Positions 57,090-64,000 of a stretch of 64,000 nucleotides of DNA are shown here, piece after piece (the first letter of the stretch is position 1; the number at the start of each line of letters is the position of its first letter). Under the pieces are notes generated by a model, which saw only the letters and a list, made by a program, of their open reading frames with translations, was not told where the DNA came from and ran no database searches. The stretch covers positions 124,001 through 188,000 of the forward strand of contig JAAEAF010000662.1 in the NCBI GenBank assembly GCA_011037195.1. Reading direction: 5' to 3'. Source of the DNA: Triatoma infestans (taxonomy: Eukaryota > Arthropoda > Insecta > Hemiptera > Reduviidae). The translations under genes and the position numbers were made by a program.

Positions 57090-58472
57090 AATGCATAACT
57101 CAGAATCGAAAATCTCAAGAAGTTCCAACTTGGAGATCAAAAGAAGATTTTGATCAATATCCCATAACTGGAATCCACTTTACCCAACAGATTTTTCTAT
57201 TTTTTTCGAAAATGATTTTTTTTTTTTTACATTGCATTTACAGTAATCACATGTGGGTTTAAATTTAATTTGAAATGATAATAATGATTCTCGACCGTTC
57301 GATTATAATTGCAGGAGATCACGAGGAGCGACAATAAAAATACACTTTCTTAAAATTATCCGACGTTTCGACAAATTTATTGTCTTCTTCAGGGATGAAA
57401 ATAAAAAAACGATTAACAGGAATTACACCAAATTTTCATAGAAAACTCCTCTAAACAAAAAATTTGAAAGAAAGAGTTACTTATATACTGTACTACATAT
57501 ATCATCACACTTTAGTAAGTTTTTTGTTTAGTGTGTTTTTACTATGAAAATTATGTGTAATCCCTGTTAATCGTTTTTTATTTTTATCCGTGAAGAAAAC
57601 AATAAATTTGTCGAAACGTCGGATAATTTTAAAAAAGTGTATTTCTATTGACCGCCCCTCGTGATCTCGTGCAATTAATTTTAAATGTTTTTCCTGGCAA
57701 ATGTAAACTCTCTATACGAACTTAATTTGCCTCTGACGATGTATGAAAATCCGAAATCGGTCAGGAATATGAGAAGTATGCATACTTAGACGGATAATAG
57801 CAGATCTTATCCAGCATAGCAGACCAATTTACATATTCACTACTTTTATGAACTTCTCTCTCTTTTCACTCTCTCTACCCCCTCTTCCTCTCAGTTTATT
57901 TTCTGGAACTTGTGAATTAATAAAAATAGTTTGATTATTTCATTTATTAATTTTTTTTTAATAATATAATTTTTTTCAAAGGTGCGATCCGAAGCAATTG
58001 CCACGTTTGCTCTGTGTGGCTTTGCAAATCCAGGTGCATTGGCCACTCTCATCGCTATGATATCAAGCCTTTGTCCATCCCAGAGACAAAATGTAATTAA
58101 ACTGTCGTTAAGATCTTTCATTTCCGGCAGTATTACAAGTTTTACATCAGCTTGTATAGTGGGTAAATAGTTACTTTTAAATTTTATGATTCCTCTTATT
58201 AAGATTATTTATTATTAGACTGAAAAACGTTTCCATATAACCTCTACCACATAGCATTTTAAATCGTAACAAATTTTGAAGCCATAAATATCCCAAATAC
58301 TTTCAAATAGTCTGAAACAAAATGTAAAACTAAAAATATCTTATGCCAATAAAGAAGAAAATTCACACATTACTTTTGAATAAGTTTATTGTTTTGATTA
58401 TGTACTGAATTACTGAATATTTATTTTGTAATTGCAGGTCTGTTGACACCAGAAAATGGGTTTGAGTTGTAA
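44967..58472 (+). CDS. CNT: Concentrative nucleoside transporter (SLC28/CNT family), 13 coding exons
   Basis: Sodium- or proton-coupled nucleoside uptake carrier of the plasma membrane, by family. Coding exons: 44967-44987, 45150-45284, 46302-46461, 46875-47043, 48403-48556, 49848-50045, 50381-50542, 55000-55093, 56238-56397, 56478-56646, 56739-56897, 57982-58162, 58438-58472. All introns are GT-AG, phases agree, and the sum is 1797 nt (598 residues). The N-terminus (about 55 residues) is polar, followed by roughly a dozen hydrophobic segments. Family signatures: R-R-L-M-S-L-L-G-I near residue 200, E-F-V-F-G-N-F, H-P1 loop E-S-V-N-A-V-S-T-I-F-L-G-M-S-E-A-P-L, A-S-I-M-A-A-P-A-S-L, F-A-N-E-F-V-A-Y, and A-L-C-G-F-A-N-P-G. 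Introns hold a MADF gene, LINE tails, a SINE, GT repeats and ribozyme-like elements. Gene symbol is at family level only. Confidence 0.93.
46078..46200 (-). repeat. Single arm of a hammerhead type 1 element, in CNT intron 3
   Basis: Contains GATATTTTCC, GCCTGCTTCTTTTTGT and the motif core. No inverted partner arm is visible, so it is a half element. Confidence 0.6.
46136..46173 (-). ncRNA. Hammerhead-ribozyme-like motif, best type 1 core
   Basis: Minus strand: CATC, CTGATGA, T, GGGC-GAAC-GCAC, GAAA, CCGGTC, GATG. This is the only copy with the canonical CTGATGA. Stem I is 4 bp, stem II has one mismatch, stem III is A-C/G-U around a CG. It would be transcribed antisense to the CNT pre-mRNA. 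Confidence 0.55.
47290..48335 (+). repeat. Dispersed GT-repeat family copy, full length, split by a LINE tail, in CNT intron 4
   Basis: Starts GCGATCGTGTCAAATTTTCG and ends AAACTGCAGTAAGGGAAAGTC at about 48308-48327. Blocks in order: TTTTCACTGGAAATACATG, GAACCGGAAG-like block, TTTTATTTGAAACATTTTTC, then the LINE insertion, then GTAAAGTACTATTTTAG, GACCTATCACTTCTG and TTTTGAGGGACAGGG. The best reference copy for length. Confidence 0.8.
47690..47935 (-). pseudogene. LINE pol C-terminal fragment
   Basis: Minus strand: A-R-L-R-W-A-G-H-V-L-R-M-G, L-P-K-K-I-L-E, G-K-R-R-R-G-R-P-R-S-R-W-D-D-E-V and L-G-V-R-N-W-K-R-E-A, the conserved tail of many insect LINEs. The frame is open for about 75 codons, so this copy is younger than those at 11.3 and 44.1 kb. 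Confidence 0.8.
49215..49640 (+). repeat. Dispersed GT-repeat family copy, 5' half, in CNT intron 5
   Basis: CTGGTAAGAAGTATTATATTC, GCCACCGGAAATTGACACGG, GCGGAAGTGCCATTTTACTG, CTCGAAAAAGGCTTCAATGATTT. The GT tract is reduced to GTGTATGG. Confidence 0.7.
50068..50271 (-). mobile_element. tRNA-derived SINE, in CNT intron 6
   Basis: Minus strand: a tRNA-like head with TTAGCTCAATGG (A box) and GAGTTAGAGTCC (B box), a CTTAGATTTTCTC linker, then a GC-rich body (GTCTGTAACGCGAACC, CCGGCAATGCGC, GTGCCAATGAGCGC) and an A/G-rich end. Same family as 40655-40841 and the head at 16298. It would be transcribed by RNA polymerase III in the antisense direction to CNT. Confidence 0.7.
50640..50870 (+). pseudogene. 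LINE C-terminal knuckle fragment, in CNT intron 7
   Basis: Plus-strand reading L-F-R-I-G-K-L-D-S-P-L, K-C-Y-E-T-E-D-F-E-H-I-V-M-V-C-P is a CCHC-type LINE tail; the first Cys is changed. It ends in a stop near 50840. Confidence 0.55.
51170..51545. mobile_element. Degraded fold-back element, hammerhead type 2, in CNT intron 7
   Basis: Left arm 51170-51290 and right arm 51410-51545 share CGTCGTAGCAT, the motif core and flanking blocks in inverted order. The middle (51300-51410) differs from other copies. No target duplication found. Confidence 0.55.
51223..51264 (-). ncRNA. Hammerhead-like motif, left arm
   Basis: Minus strand: TTTACT, CTGACGA, T, GTAT-GAAA-ATCC (one mismatch), GAAA, CTGGTC, AGGAAT. 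The core is intact. The right-arm copy near 51455-51487 has CTGATGA and GAAA, but stem II and stem III are altered. Confidence 0.45.
51765..52385. promoter_or_regulatory. Cluster of RCGACAAA motifs upstream of the MADF gene (speculative)
   Basis: GCGACAAA at 51806 and 51826, ACGACAAA at 51891, related ACGACAG/ACGACAAT at 51769 and 52064, and the inverted form TTTGTCGC/T at 52352 and 52373. Eight-mers this similar are not expected so often in 600 AT-rich bases. It could be a binding-site cluster or a degraded repeat. Confidence 0.25.
52642..54557 (+). CDS. MADF-BESS domain protein, nested in CNT intron 7
   Basis: Two exons, 52642-52783 and 53998-54557, joined in phase 1, give 233 residues. 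Residues about 5-90 are a MADF (Myb/SANT-like) DNA-binding domain: F-I-S-E-V-Y-S-R-P-A-L-W near the start, K-L-W-D-E-V-G, then A-K-W-K-S-L-K-D-Q-Y-R and P-K-W-K-Y-F. A Glu/Asp-rich linker follows. Residues about 175-210 fit a BESS motif (D-L-N-F-F-K-S-L-L-P-Y-M) for protein-protein contacts. This is the usual layout of insect MADF-BESS transcription regulators, and length is typical. The start ATG has a TCAGTG initiator-like sequence 14 bases upstream. An AATAAA lies at 54658. It is on the same strand as CNT. Confidence 0.9.
53440..53760 (+). pseudogene. Degraded LINE 3' fragment inside the MADF intron
   Basis: Shares TTTGTGTCAGAATTGTGA, GATATTGCAGTCAGAGATTG and GAGGATAAGAGC with 35580-35850, which encodes a LINE C-terminal knuckle. 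No open frame survives. Confidence 0.5.
54658..54663 (+). terminator. Poly(A) signal of the MADF gene
   Basis: AATAAA 101 bases after the stop codon, preceded by a T-rich stretch. Confidence 0.5.
55790..56085 (-). repeat. Dispersed GT-repeat family copy, in CNT intron 8
   Basis: AGAATAAAAGTGATTGGTT, GTAAAGTCGCACTTCCGGC and CCTCTTGCTAGAAATATGAG mark a minus-oriented copy that has lost its GT tract. Confidence 0.65.
56942..57240 (+). repeat. Dispersed GT-repeat family copy with long GT run, in CNT intron 11
   Basis: GTATTTGTATTCTTGTCAG, TTTCACCGGAAGTACGTTTTGAGG and an uninterrupted GT run at 57050-57086 (about 18 units, the longest in the window). The 3' half is absent. Confidence 0.75.
57358..57396 (-). 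ncRNA. Hammerhead-ribozyme-like motif, best type 3 core
   Basis: Minus strand: ATCC, CTGAAGA, A, GACAA-TAAAT-TTGTC (5-bp stem II), GAAA, CGTC, GGAT. Stem I is 4 bp. Stem III is only A-C/G-U with no loop, a form that in known minimal hammerheads works better as a dimer. Confidence 0.55.
57584..57626 (+). ncRNA. Hammerhead-like motif, right arm
   Basis: TTATCC, GTGAAGA (core C3 changed to G), AA, ACAA-TAAA-TTTGT, C, GAAA, CGTC, GGATAA. Stem I is a perfect 6 bp (TTATCC/GGATAA). The single core change should impair cleavage. Confidence 0.45.
57727..57768 (+). ncRNA. Hammerhead-like motif, single type 2 arm in CNT intron 11
   Basis: CTGACGA at 57733-57739, T, GTAT-GAAA-ATCC, GAAA, TCGGTC, AGGAAT. 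Core intact, stem II with one mismatch, stem I partly paired. It lies in the sense orientation of CNT and continues into the type 2 right end (TTATCCAGCATAGC) by 57820. Confidence 0.5.
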
Positions 58473-61125
58473 GGCACTATTATAAATTTGAGAAATTATT
58501 TAACCATTTGACGTCGCTTCCCAGTTGGTTCGCGTAATCAAAGACAGTTTTATGTGCCAATCCAGAAGGATTTTCAACATGCTTATTGGCAGACTGAAGG
58601 AAATTTTAAATTTAAGTTGCGAAAATTGTACATTGTTTATAGATTGTAATTTTTCGTAAATAATTTCTGTATATAATGTATTATTTTTATAATTTATTAA
58701 AGTTTTAACGTCTAGAGTGAACTTAAAAAGAAAAGTTGCCATCTTAAATATTTCTTATAATGAGATTTTTGTGTGGCAAAACTTTCTTTTTGACCAAAAA
58801 TGTGTAGGCTTTCTGTCTCTATCTTTACTAGTTTAATGTAATATGGGATACCTCCATAGAAAATCACACTTGTCTCCATAGAGGTTCCTTTTCTGAAGTC
58901 AACTACTTCCTTCTTAGTACTTCCAATATCATTCCCCGTTTCAGCCTTTCTCTCGGTTCTCATTAAACTAACTAATGTAATCCTCGCTTACTGATTTTAT
59001 ACCAGTATGTGAAAATAAATATCGCAAGTTTCTGCCATTCTTGCAAATGTCCACATTATCTTAGGAGGTTCTACATGTAAACATGTGCGATTGGCCCCGA
59101 TTCCGGGTTATTATCATAATGTTCTATCATTCCGGTTTCCCCCTCTACCTTCCGCAGATATCGCGTCTCCACTGCCTCCAGATCGCTTAGTCAAATCCTA
59201 TCAGGCTCATATACCCGAAATTTTTTTACGAGAATAATCTCTTTACTTTTTTCTTTTCTTTTTTTAATTTTGTCTGATTTTCCTTACTTTAATAAGTTTT
59301 GAAAGCACTCATGTCTTTCCAAAAATCACATGTCTTCATGCACGAATACAAATATTTGAATCCATCTTTTTTCCATGCATCAATGTCAAAATGTCAAAAT
59401 TGAGTTAGTACAGGAAAAAGTCTGTCTCCTAGTCCAAAAAAAAAAGGGTTTCTAGAAAAGAAAGGCAACTTAAGTGTTTAAAAAAAACTTGGAAGTGTGA
59501 AAAGTCTGATGGAGACGTCACTGAGTAACATCATTCAGCTCCTTTTCCACTTGACCATATTGACAATGAACTTGAAATGGTGCGCTAGTAGGAACGGCCG
59601 GCTTCCTTTTCTATTGCAGTCATTGAATGGAGAAACATGGATAAATTTCAAATAACTTCAAGAGCAAGATTTAGTGCAGATTTGTAGGAAATTTGAGAAG
59701 TTTTCAGAAATAATAAGCTCACAAAGTATTGAAAATTTAAAAATAATATTTTCTCCAAAACTGACGTAAGATTTACTATCCTCTAAAATTATTTGTTCTT
59801 CATATTTAAATAAATTCCTAACTTCCTATATTTTAAACGAAATATGTCGAAAATTTCTATGGCTAAGTTAATCTATGGAAATCTATCTTCTAGGAAATCG
59901 TTACGTTATGTTGTACATATTGATTTATATATCTGAAATTCTAGAATCTAGATGATTTAAGAGTGAGATAACTGGAAAACTTTCTTGAATCACTGAGTTC
60001 TTTTCGGCGATTTTGCCGAGATCAGATAATCATGTCAATTCATAATATAGATATATTTAGATTAAAAATGTGATACTATTAGGGGAAGTAACTAAAAATA
60101 ATTTTAAAGTCATTTATTATTGAAATCTTTATTATATTAATACCATTTAAAGCATACGCAATAATAATCTTCTTTTTTTTTTTTAATTTAATTAGCTAAC
60201 AAGCTTGACAATGCAATTTAAAAAAAAAATTCCAATCACAAAAGTTTATTTTTAACTTTGATTTGGCATTCAATATTACAACCATTAAGTGTTTTTAATG
60301 ACAGTGAGTAATTAAAATTAATTGTCAATTTATTATTCTTTTGTTATTGTCAGAAAATTGCATTTTCTTAAATATGTATCTTTTAAATACATGAACACTT
60401 TATAAATATTTTATCTAACTATTAATAACAAAAAAAATAAATAAATTTAATACTATTACTTAAATTTAAATTAACTGATATCACAAAACTGAATACAATG
60501 AAAATAAGTAATTATTGACTGAAACACATTATTATATTTACTTTCTCTTACCGCAGTTAGTTAACCTCTCCGATTTTCAATACTGATTTCTTCATTGGAA
60601 ATACATGTTTTTAAGGTGCTATACAAGTTTTTTAAATTGCAAATGTCAAGAGATCAAAAAATTCGACATTTGCCGCACTTTCCCATTAACAACAAAACAA
60701 AATACCTTCATATGGTATTTTTCCTAAAAATACAGGAGGAGGGGACAAATGAGAGCTATTTGTTGGGATTAAAATAAAATAATCATTATTGACTTTAAAC
60801 AAATGGTAGAGGATATGCCATCAATTTTTTTACACTTTCTCATAAATAGGTAAGAACGGAGTATTGCCAAATTTTCGAATTTGGGTTTTCTTCAAACCCA
60901 AAGCGTTCAAGACAATAAGAGTTTATGGATTTATGTATTTCTTTTGGATATAGGAGAGAGTCTTTATAAATAATTTTACGTCAATATTGGGCAAAACAGT
61001 GTACAGCTGCTGAATCTATGTAAAATCGAAGGGGAAGATATCCTTTATCAGGTATCGTCTGACGTTAGTTTCAAAAATTTAATTAGTTCAGGATCGATGT
61101 ACAGGGTTGCATAAGACGACGGATA
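58473..61125. other. CNT 3' region and intergenic AT-rich DNA
   Basis: An ATTAAA poly(A)-like signal lies near 58696. A GT-repeat family end is at 60540-60640 (TTTCTCTTACCGCAG, TTCATTGGAAATACATG). No gene recognised in the rest. Confidence 0.5.
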
Positions 61126-61129
61126 GTAG

Positions 61130-61720
61130 CAGACCTAATAAAAACATTTCTGGGAATGGTAAATTACTATAATAAATTTTTTCCACACCTTGCATCCATA
61201 CTGAAGCCTCTCAACTGCTTTAAAATAGGAAAGAAGTTTAAATGGACGAAAGAATGTCAACTAGTATAAGAACGAGTGAAGAAGGAGATGGTAAGTAAGA
61301 GAGATTTAACGCATTACAGTACTGATCAGGGTACCTTAGGGCTAACTACGGATGCATCACTAGAGTTGTAGGAGCAGTACTTTACATATCTAACGTCGGC
61401 TCGGAAAGGACGATCGCAGTGCTTCAAGATCGCTCACAAAAGATGAACTAAGAATATAATCAAACTGAGTCCGAGGCAACTGCAATTTACTGGAGACTAA
61501 ATAAGTTTTATGCTTATTATTATGGCCGGAAATTCGTACTGAAGATGAACCACAAACCTTTAACTTCAATTTTTCATCCAAATAAGGCCTTGCCAAATAT
61601 AACTACAATAAAAATTTTTGGACCTGCACATTTTTTATCAGGATTTGATTATTCCATAGAGTATACCACCACAAGTAATATTTCTTTCTTTCATTATTCG
61701 TCTATGAGATCTTTAGCACG
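61130..61720 (+). pseudogene. Ty3/gypsy-type pol fragment (reverse transcriptase end to RNase H)
   Basis: Plus strand in shifting frames: F-L-G-M-V-N-Y-Y-N-K-F-F-P-H-L near 61150, L-K-P-L-N near 61206, K-F-K-W-T-K-E-C near 61235, L-T-T-D-A-S near 61340 (the RNase H entry) and later S-R-S-L-T-K-D-E-L near 61430 and Y-Y-G-R-K-F near 61520. The order is that of a Ty3/gypsy LTR retrotransposon. No LTRs, protease or integrase were seen nearby, and stops are frequent. Confidence 0.75.
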
Positions 61721-61724
61721 TTAA

Positions 61725-63003
61725 AAACAATATGGATATAGCGCAAAAAGAACTGGTTGGGAAATCCATCGATCTCACGAAAAGGGGAGGTTTCCAATAA
61801 GACCCCATCGGAATAGGCACAATAAGTCACGATATTGTTGCACGCCTCGGTTGGAGCCCCCCATTAGGTTCAATCTTATCTATTTATCTGTGGTCCCACA
61901 GATTGATTATTCCGAGCCATCTTAAAGTTATCTAATCATGATTTGAGGGGGATACTTTCTCTGAATATAAAATATAACTTAATATATAGTTCTAACACTT
62001 TCCTAACAATACAAAAAAAAACTACTAGAACTTGCAGTAAGAGAAAGTCGTATGAAAGTTTCTCACCAATTTTCTTCATTAATGTTACAAATATTGATAA
62101 TCTTTCAAAACTGTTTTCAGGGATTAGGAAAAACAATAACAGAATGGCTCTTTTAACTAGTAAAGTTTTAAACAAAAATTTAAAAAGAACATGTTTTGAG
62201 ATCAGCTGTAATAAAAATAAATACAAAAAAACGAATAATAATTAAAGATTATTTCGTTTCTTTCCCTTTTAACAAAATATTAAAAACATATAAAACTTTT
62301 TTTCTTCCAGGAAAATTTACTATATTTTTAATTAGCGGAATATTTAAAACCAGTGAAATTAAGCATTTGCATTGTGTAAAACCTTGTTAATTAAAAAGTT
62401 TGGATTGCTCATTCAATAATTAGTGAAAAATACTTTCCTTTTACTCCATAAATACAAACAAACAAAAAAATTAAAAGAAAAGCTTACAGAATTTCATATG
62501 ATAAACTGAGTACTTTAAACCGAGAACCGTGATAAACGAACAAGAAACAGAAAAATATCTTCATTTATGAATATTAGTTTAAATCTTAAGTTTACATGTT
62601 GTTTCTAATTAATATTTGGGCCCTTATAACGTATATATACATATAAATAAAAAAAAGCACAGCCTTTGCAATAAATTTTCTTGGTGCATCTAAGTGATGA
62701 TATTTCTTATGGAGGACAAGAGGATTTATAAAAACAATAACAATTAAAAAAAAGAAAAAAGCAGCTGTTCTAATTATATTTGAAAATGATTTCAAGGAAG
62801 GCACTCTGTGTTTGAAATACTCCCGAAAACAAAACAAAAAGTAGAAAAAGAAACTGTTTTTAAGAAACTGGACTTCTCTTTCTGTAAGTATACATAATCT
62901 AAAATGTACTCTTTCTTAAAAAAAAAAGAAGAAAATATGGAATGATAATTCTCACACTGGATTCCCAGAATAAATCTTCAAATTCTTTAAATATCCACTC
63001 ATT
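61725..63003. other. Intergenic AT-rich DNA and 3' flank of the lipid-transfer gene
   Basis: A GT-repeat family end (CTTGCAGTAAGAGAAAGTCG) is at 62032-62051. The remainder is AT-rich; the part next to 63004 should include the 3' untranslated region of the minus-strand gene. Confidence 0.5.
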
Positions 63004-63907
63004 TTAAGCTAGTTCCAGTAAATTGTAATCTTTCAAAGTTTTGTATGTTCGATCGTGGACTCTATTAGCAGCTTCTATAACTTCCGGCAGATATTGCAAC
63101 ATATATTCCTGTGTATCTCCGAGCACCTAAACATTGAAATAATTATTTACTGTATAATCTCTTTTATGCCAAAAAAAAAATCATAAAATCATAATCTATT
63201 AAGTCATATATTAAAAACTGTTACAACAGCCCCAGCTCTTAGATCTAATGTTTTCCTCCAGGGGAAAGTGGGACTTGCTATTTCTCTCAAGAATCTTGGC
63301 GTTCCCACAGGTACACAAACAATTCACTTACATTAACACATTCCGGAGAGCTGCAGTAGTTCTTGCAGGGCACAACGGTCGGCTACAAACCCACATCCTT
63401 TACATATCTAACGTCTGCTCCTAGTGTTTGCCCAACTTATTAAAAAGAAACGCCTAGAAAGCCTGGCATTCAAAAACTTCTAAAAATACATTTTCTCAAA
63501 AAATAAGATGTTCCTACATTTGTGTAGAAATTGTTGGTGGGGAGGAAACCATTCAGTAAACAATGAAATTCTGTGTATTTCCCGTTTATTTCCATATACT
63601 CATATTACACGTACACACAAAACAAATTTCAAAAATAGCAAGGGGCCTCAAAATATATACTCACAACAACAAAATCAATTACGAAAAATGCTGTCCTTTC
63701 TCTTATAAATTTAAATTATATAAAAACTTACGTAATTAAGTAGATTCTGTTTAGTGGGCATTGTTATCATCGCCAACTTGGCCCCAGCTCTAACATACCA
63801 TACATGGTGCATGGCCAATGTTTCTTCGTAGGATTGTTTTCCAATTGTGGCGGTGCCTTCATTTGGATTTAATGTTGCTACGCGTCGTAAAAATGTCCTC
63901 AAAAAAT
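63004..63907 (-). CDS. Ceramide-1-phosphate transfer protein-like (GLTP fold), last two exons
   Basis: Partial gene on the minus strand. Exon 63732-63907 has a TTTATAG acceptor on its 5' side and a GTAAGT donor at its 3' end; exon 63004-63126 has a TTTAG acceptor and ends in TAA. The junction is phase 0. The 98 residues include F-L-R-R-V-A-T-L-N, S-Y-E-E-T-L-A-M-H-H-V-W-Y-V-R, L-A-M-I-T-M-P-T-K, and after the junction Y-L-P-E-V-I and L-L-E-L-A at the end. This is the second half of the GLTP fold; the H-x-W-x-V-R His is a phosphate-contact residue in CPTP. The fold moves ceramide-1-phosphate between membranes in the cytosol. About 110 N-terminal residues should lie beyond the window. Confidence 0.85.
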
Positions 63908-64000
63908 CTATAAATAAAAACTACTGTTACAAAAATACAAGAAGTGCTCAAACATTCGCAAATGGAGAAAGTTCCAATTCTGAATTTCATAAATTGAATT

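Larger units (their letters stand above)
57265..57687. mobile_element. Fold-back element, hammerhead type 3, with 13-bp target duplication, in CNT intron 11
   Basis: Bases 57278-57674 are flanked by TTAATTTGAAATG (57265-57277) and TTAATTTTAAATG (57675-57687), 12 of 13 identical. The ends (GATTCTCGACCG; GATCACGAGGAGCG and its inverted copy) match the 40.1-kb element, but this copy is twice as long because both arms are complete and a spacer of about 50 bases is kept. Confidence 0.8.

Noticed and set aside
61936..62245. Open frames on both strands of about 100 codons
   Set aside because: Low-complexity Lys/Asn and Phe/Leu composition typical of AT-rich non-coding DNA.

Overview
The window is AT-rich animal DNA, almost certainly arthropod and probably insect. 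The reasons are split genes with GT-AG introns, a MADF-BESS gene (a class expanded in insects), and a mix of Tc1/mariner, pogo/Tigger, piggyBac, non-LTR, Ty3/gypsy and tRNA-derived SINE remnants. No order or species can be named from the sequence alone. No CRISPR array, rRNA, functional tRNA or bacterial operon was seen.

Host genes lie in the right third. A complete concentrative nucleoside transporter (SLC28/CNT family) runs from 44967 to 58472 on the plus strand in 13 coding exons; every junction keeps frame and the sum is 598 residues plus stop. Its seventh intron carries a complete two-exon MADF-BESS regulator (52642-54557, 233 residues) on the same strand. At the right edge, on the minus strand, are the last two coding exons of a ceramide-1-phosphate-transfer-like protein of the GLTP fold (63004-63907). 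A weaker set of exon-like blocks at 24500-27400 looks like a decayed multi-exon gene that I could not identify.

The left two thirds are mostly transposon debris. From left to right: a Tc1/mariner derivative with long inverted ends (1-1099); a LINE fragment (11300-11745); a mariner fossil (12480-13440); a broken LINE of about 3 kb (17640-20820) facing a 5' fragment of a similar LINE (22286-23140); a pogo/Tigger C-terminus (23160-23860); a 700-bp palindrome (33368-34080); LINE 3' ends near 35 kb; an R2-like LINE end (37220-38465); another LINE (39000-40470); a SINE (40655-40841); an internally deleted piggyBac element with intact TTAA ends (41637-43472); and a Ty3/gypsy pol fragment (61130-61720). 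One non-coding repeat family of roughly 1.1 kb, with an internal GT run and a GTAAGAGRAAGT motif at both ends, occurs more than twenty times and is the target into which several other elements have jumped.

The most unusual feature is a set of short fold-back elements (about 190-400 bp) whose arms carry hammerhead-ribozyme-like cores: CTGANGA, a stem-loop, GAAA, then a very short stem III ending in UC. I count at least eight motifs with the conserved core intact, in three sequence families. Pairs are arranged head to head in inverted orientation, and five insertions have exact or near-exact 11-14-bp target duplications. This resembles the ribozymes of Penelope-like elements and animal retrozymes, but the inverted-pair layout and a constant extra nucleotide before stem II are worth testing. 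No Penelope reverse transcriptase is visible in the window, so the mobilising partner must be elsewhere.
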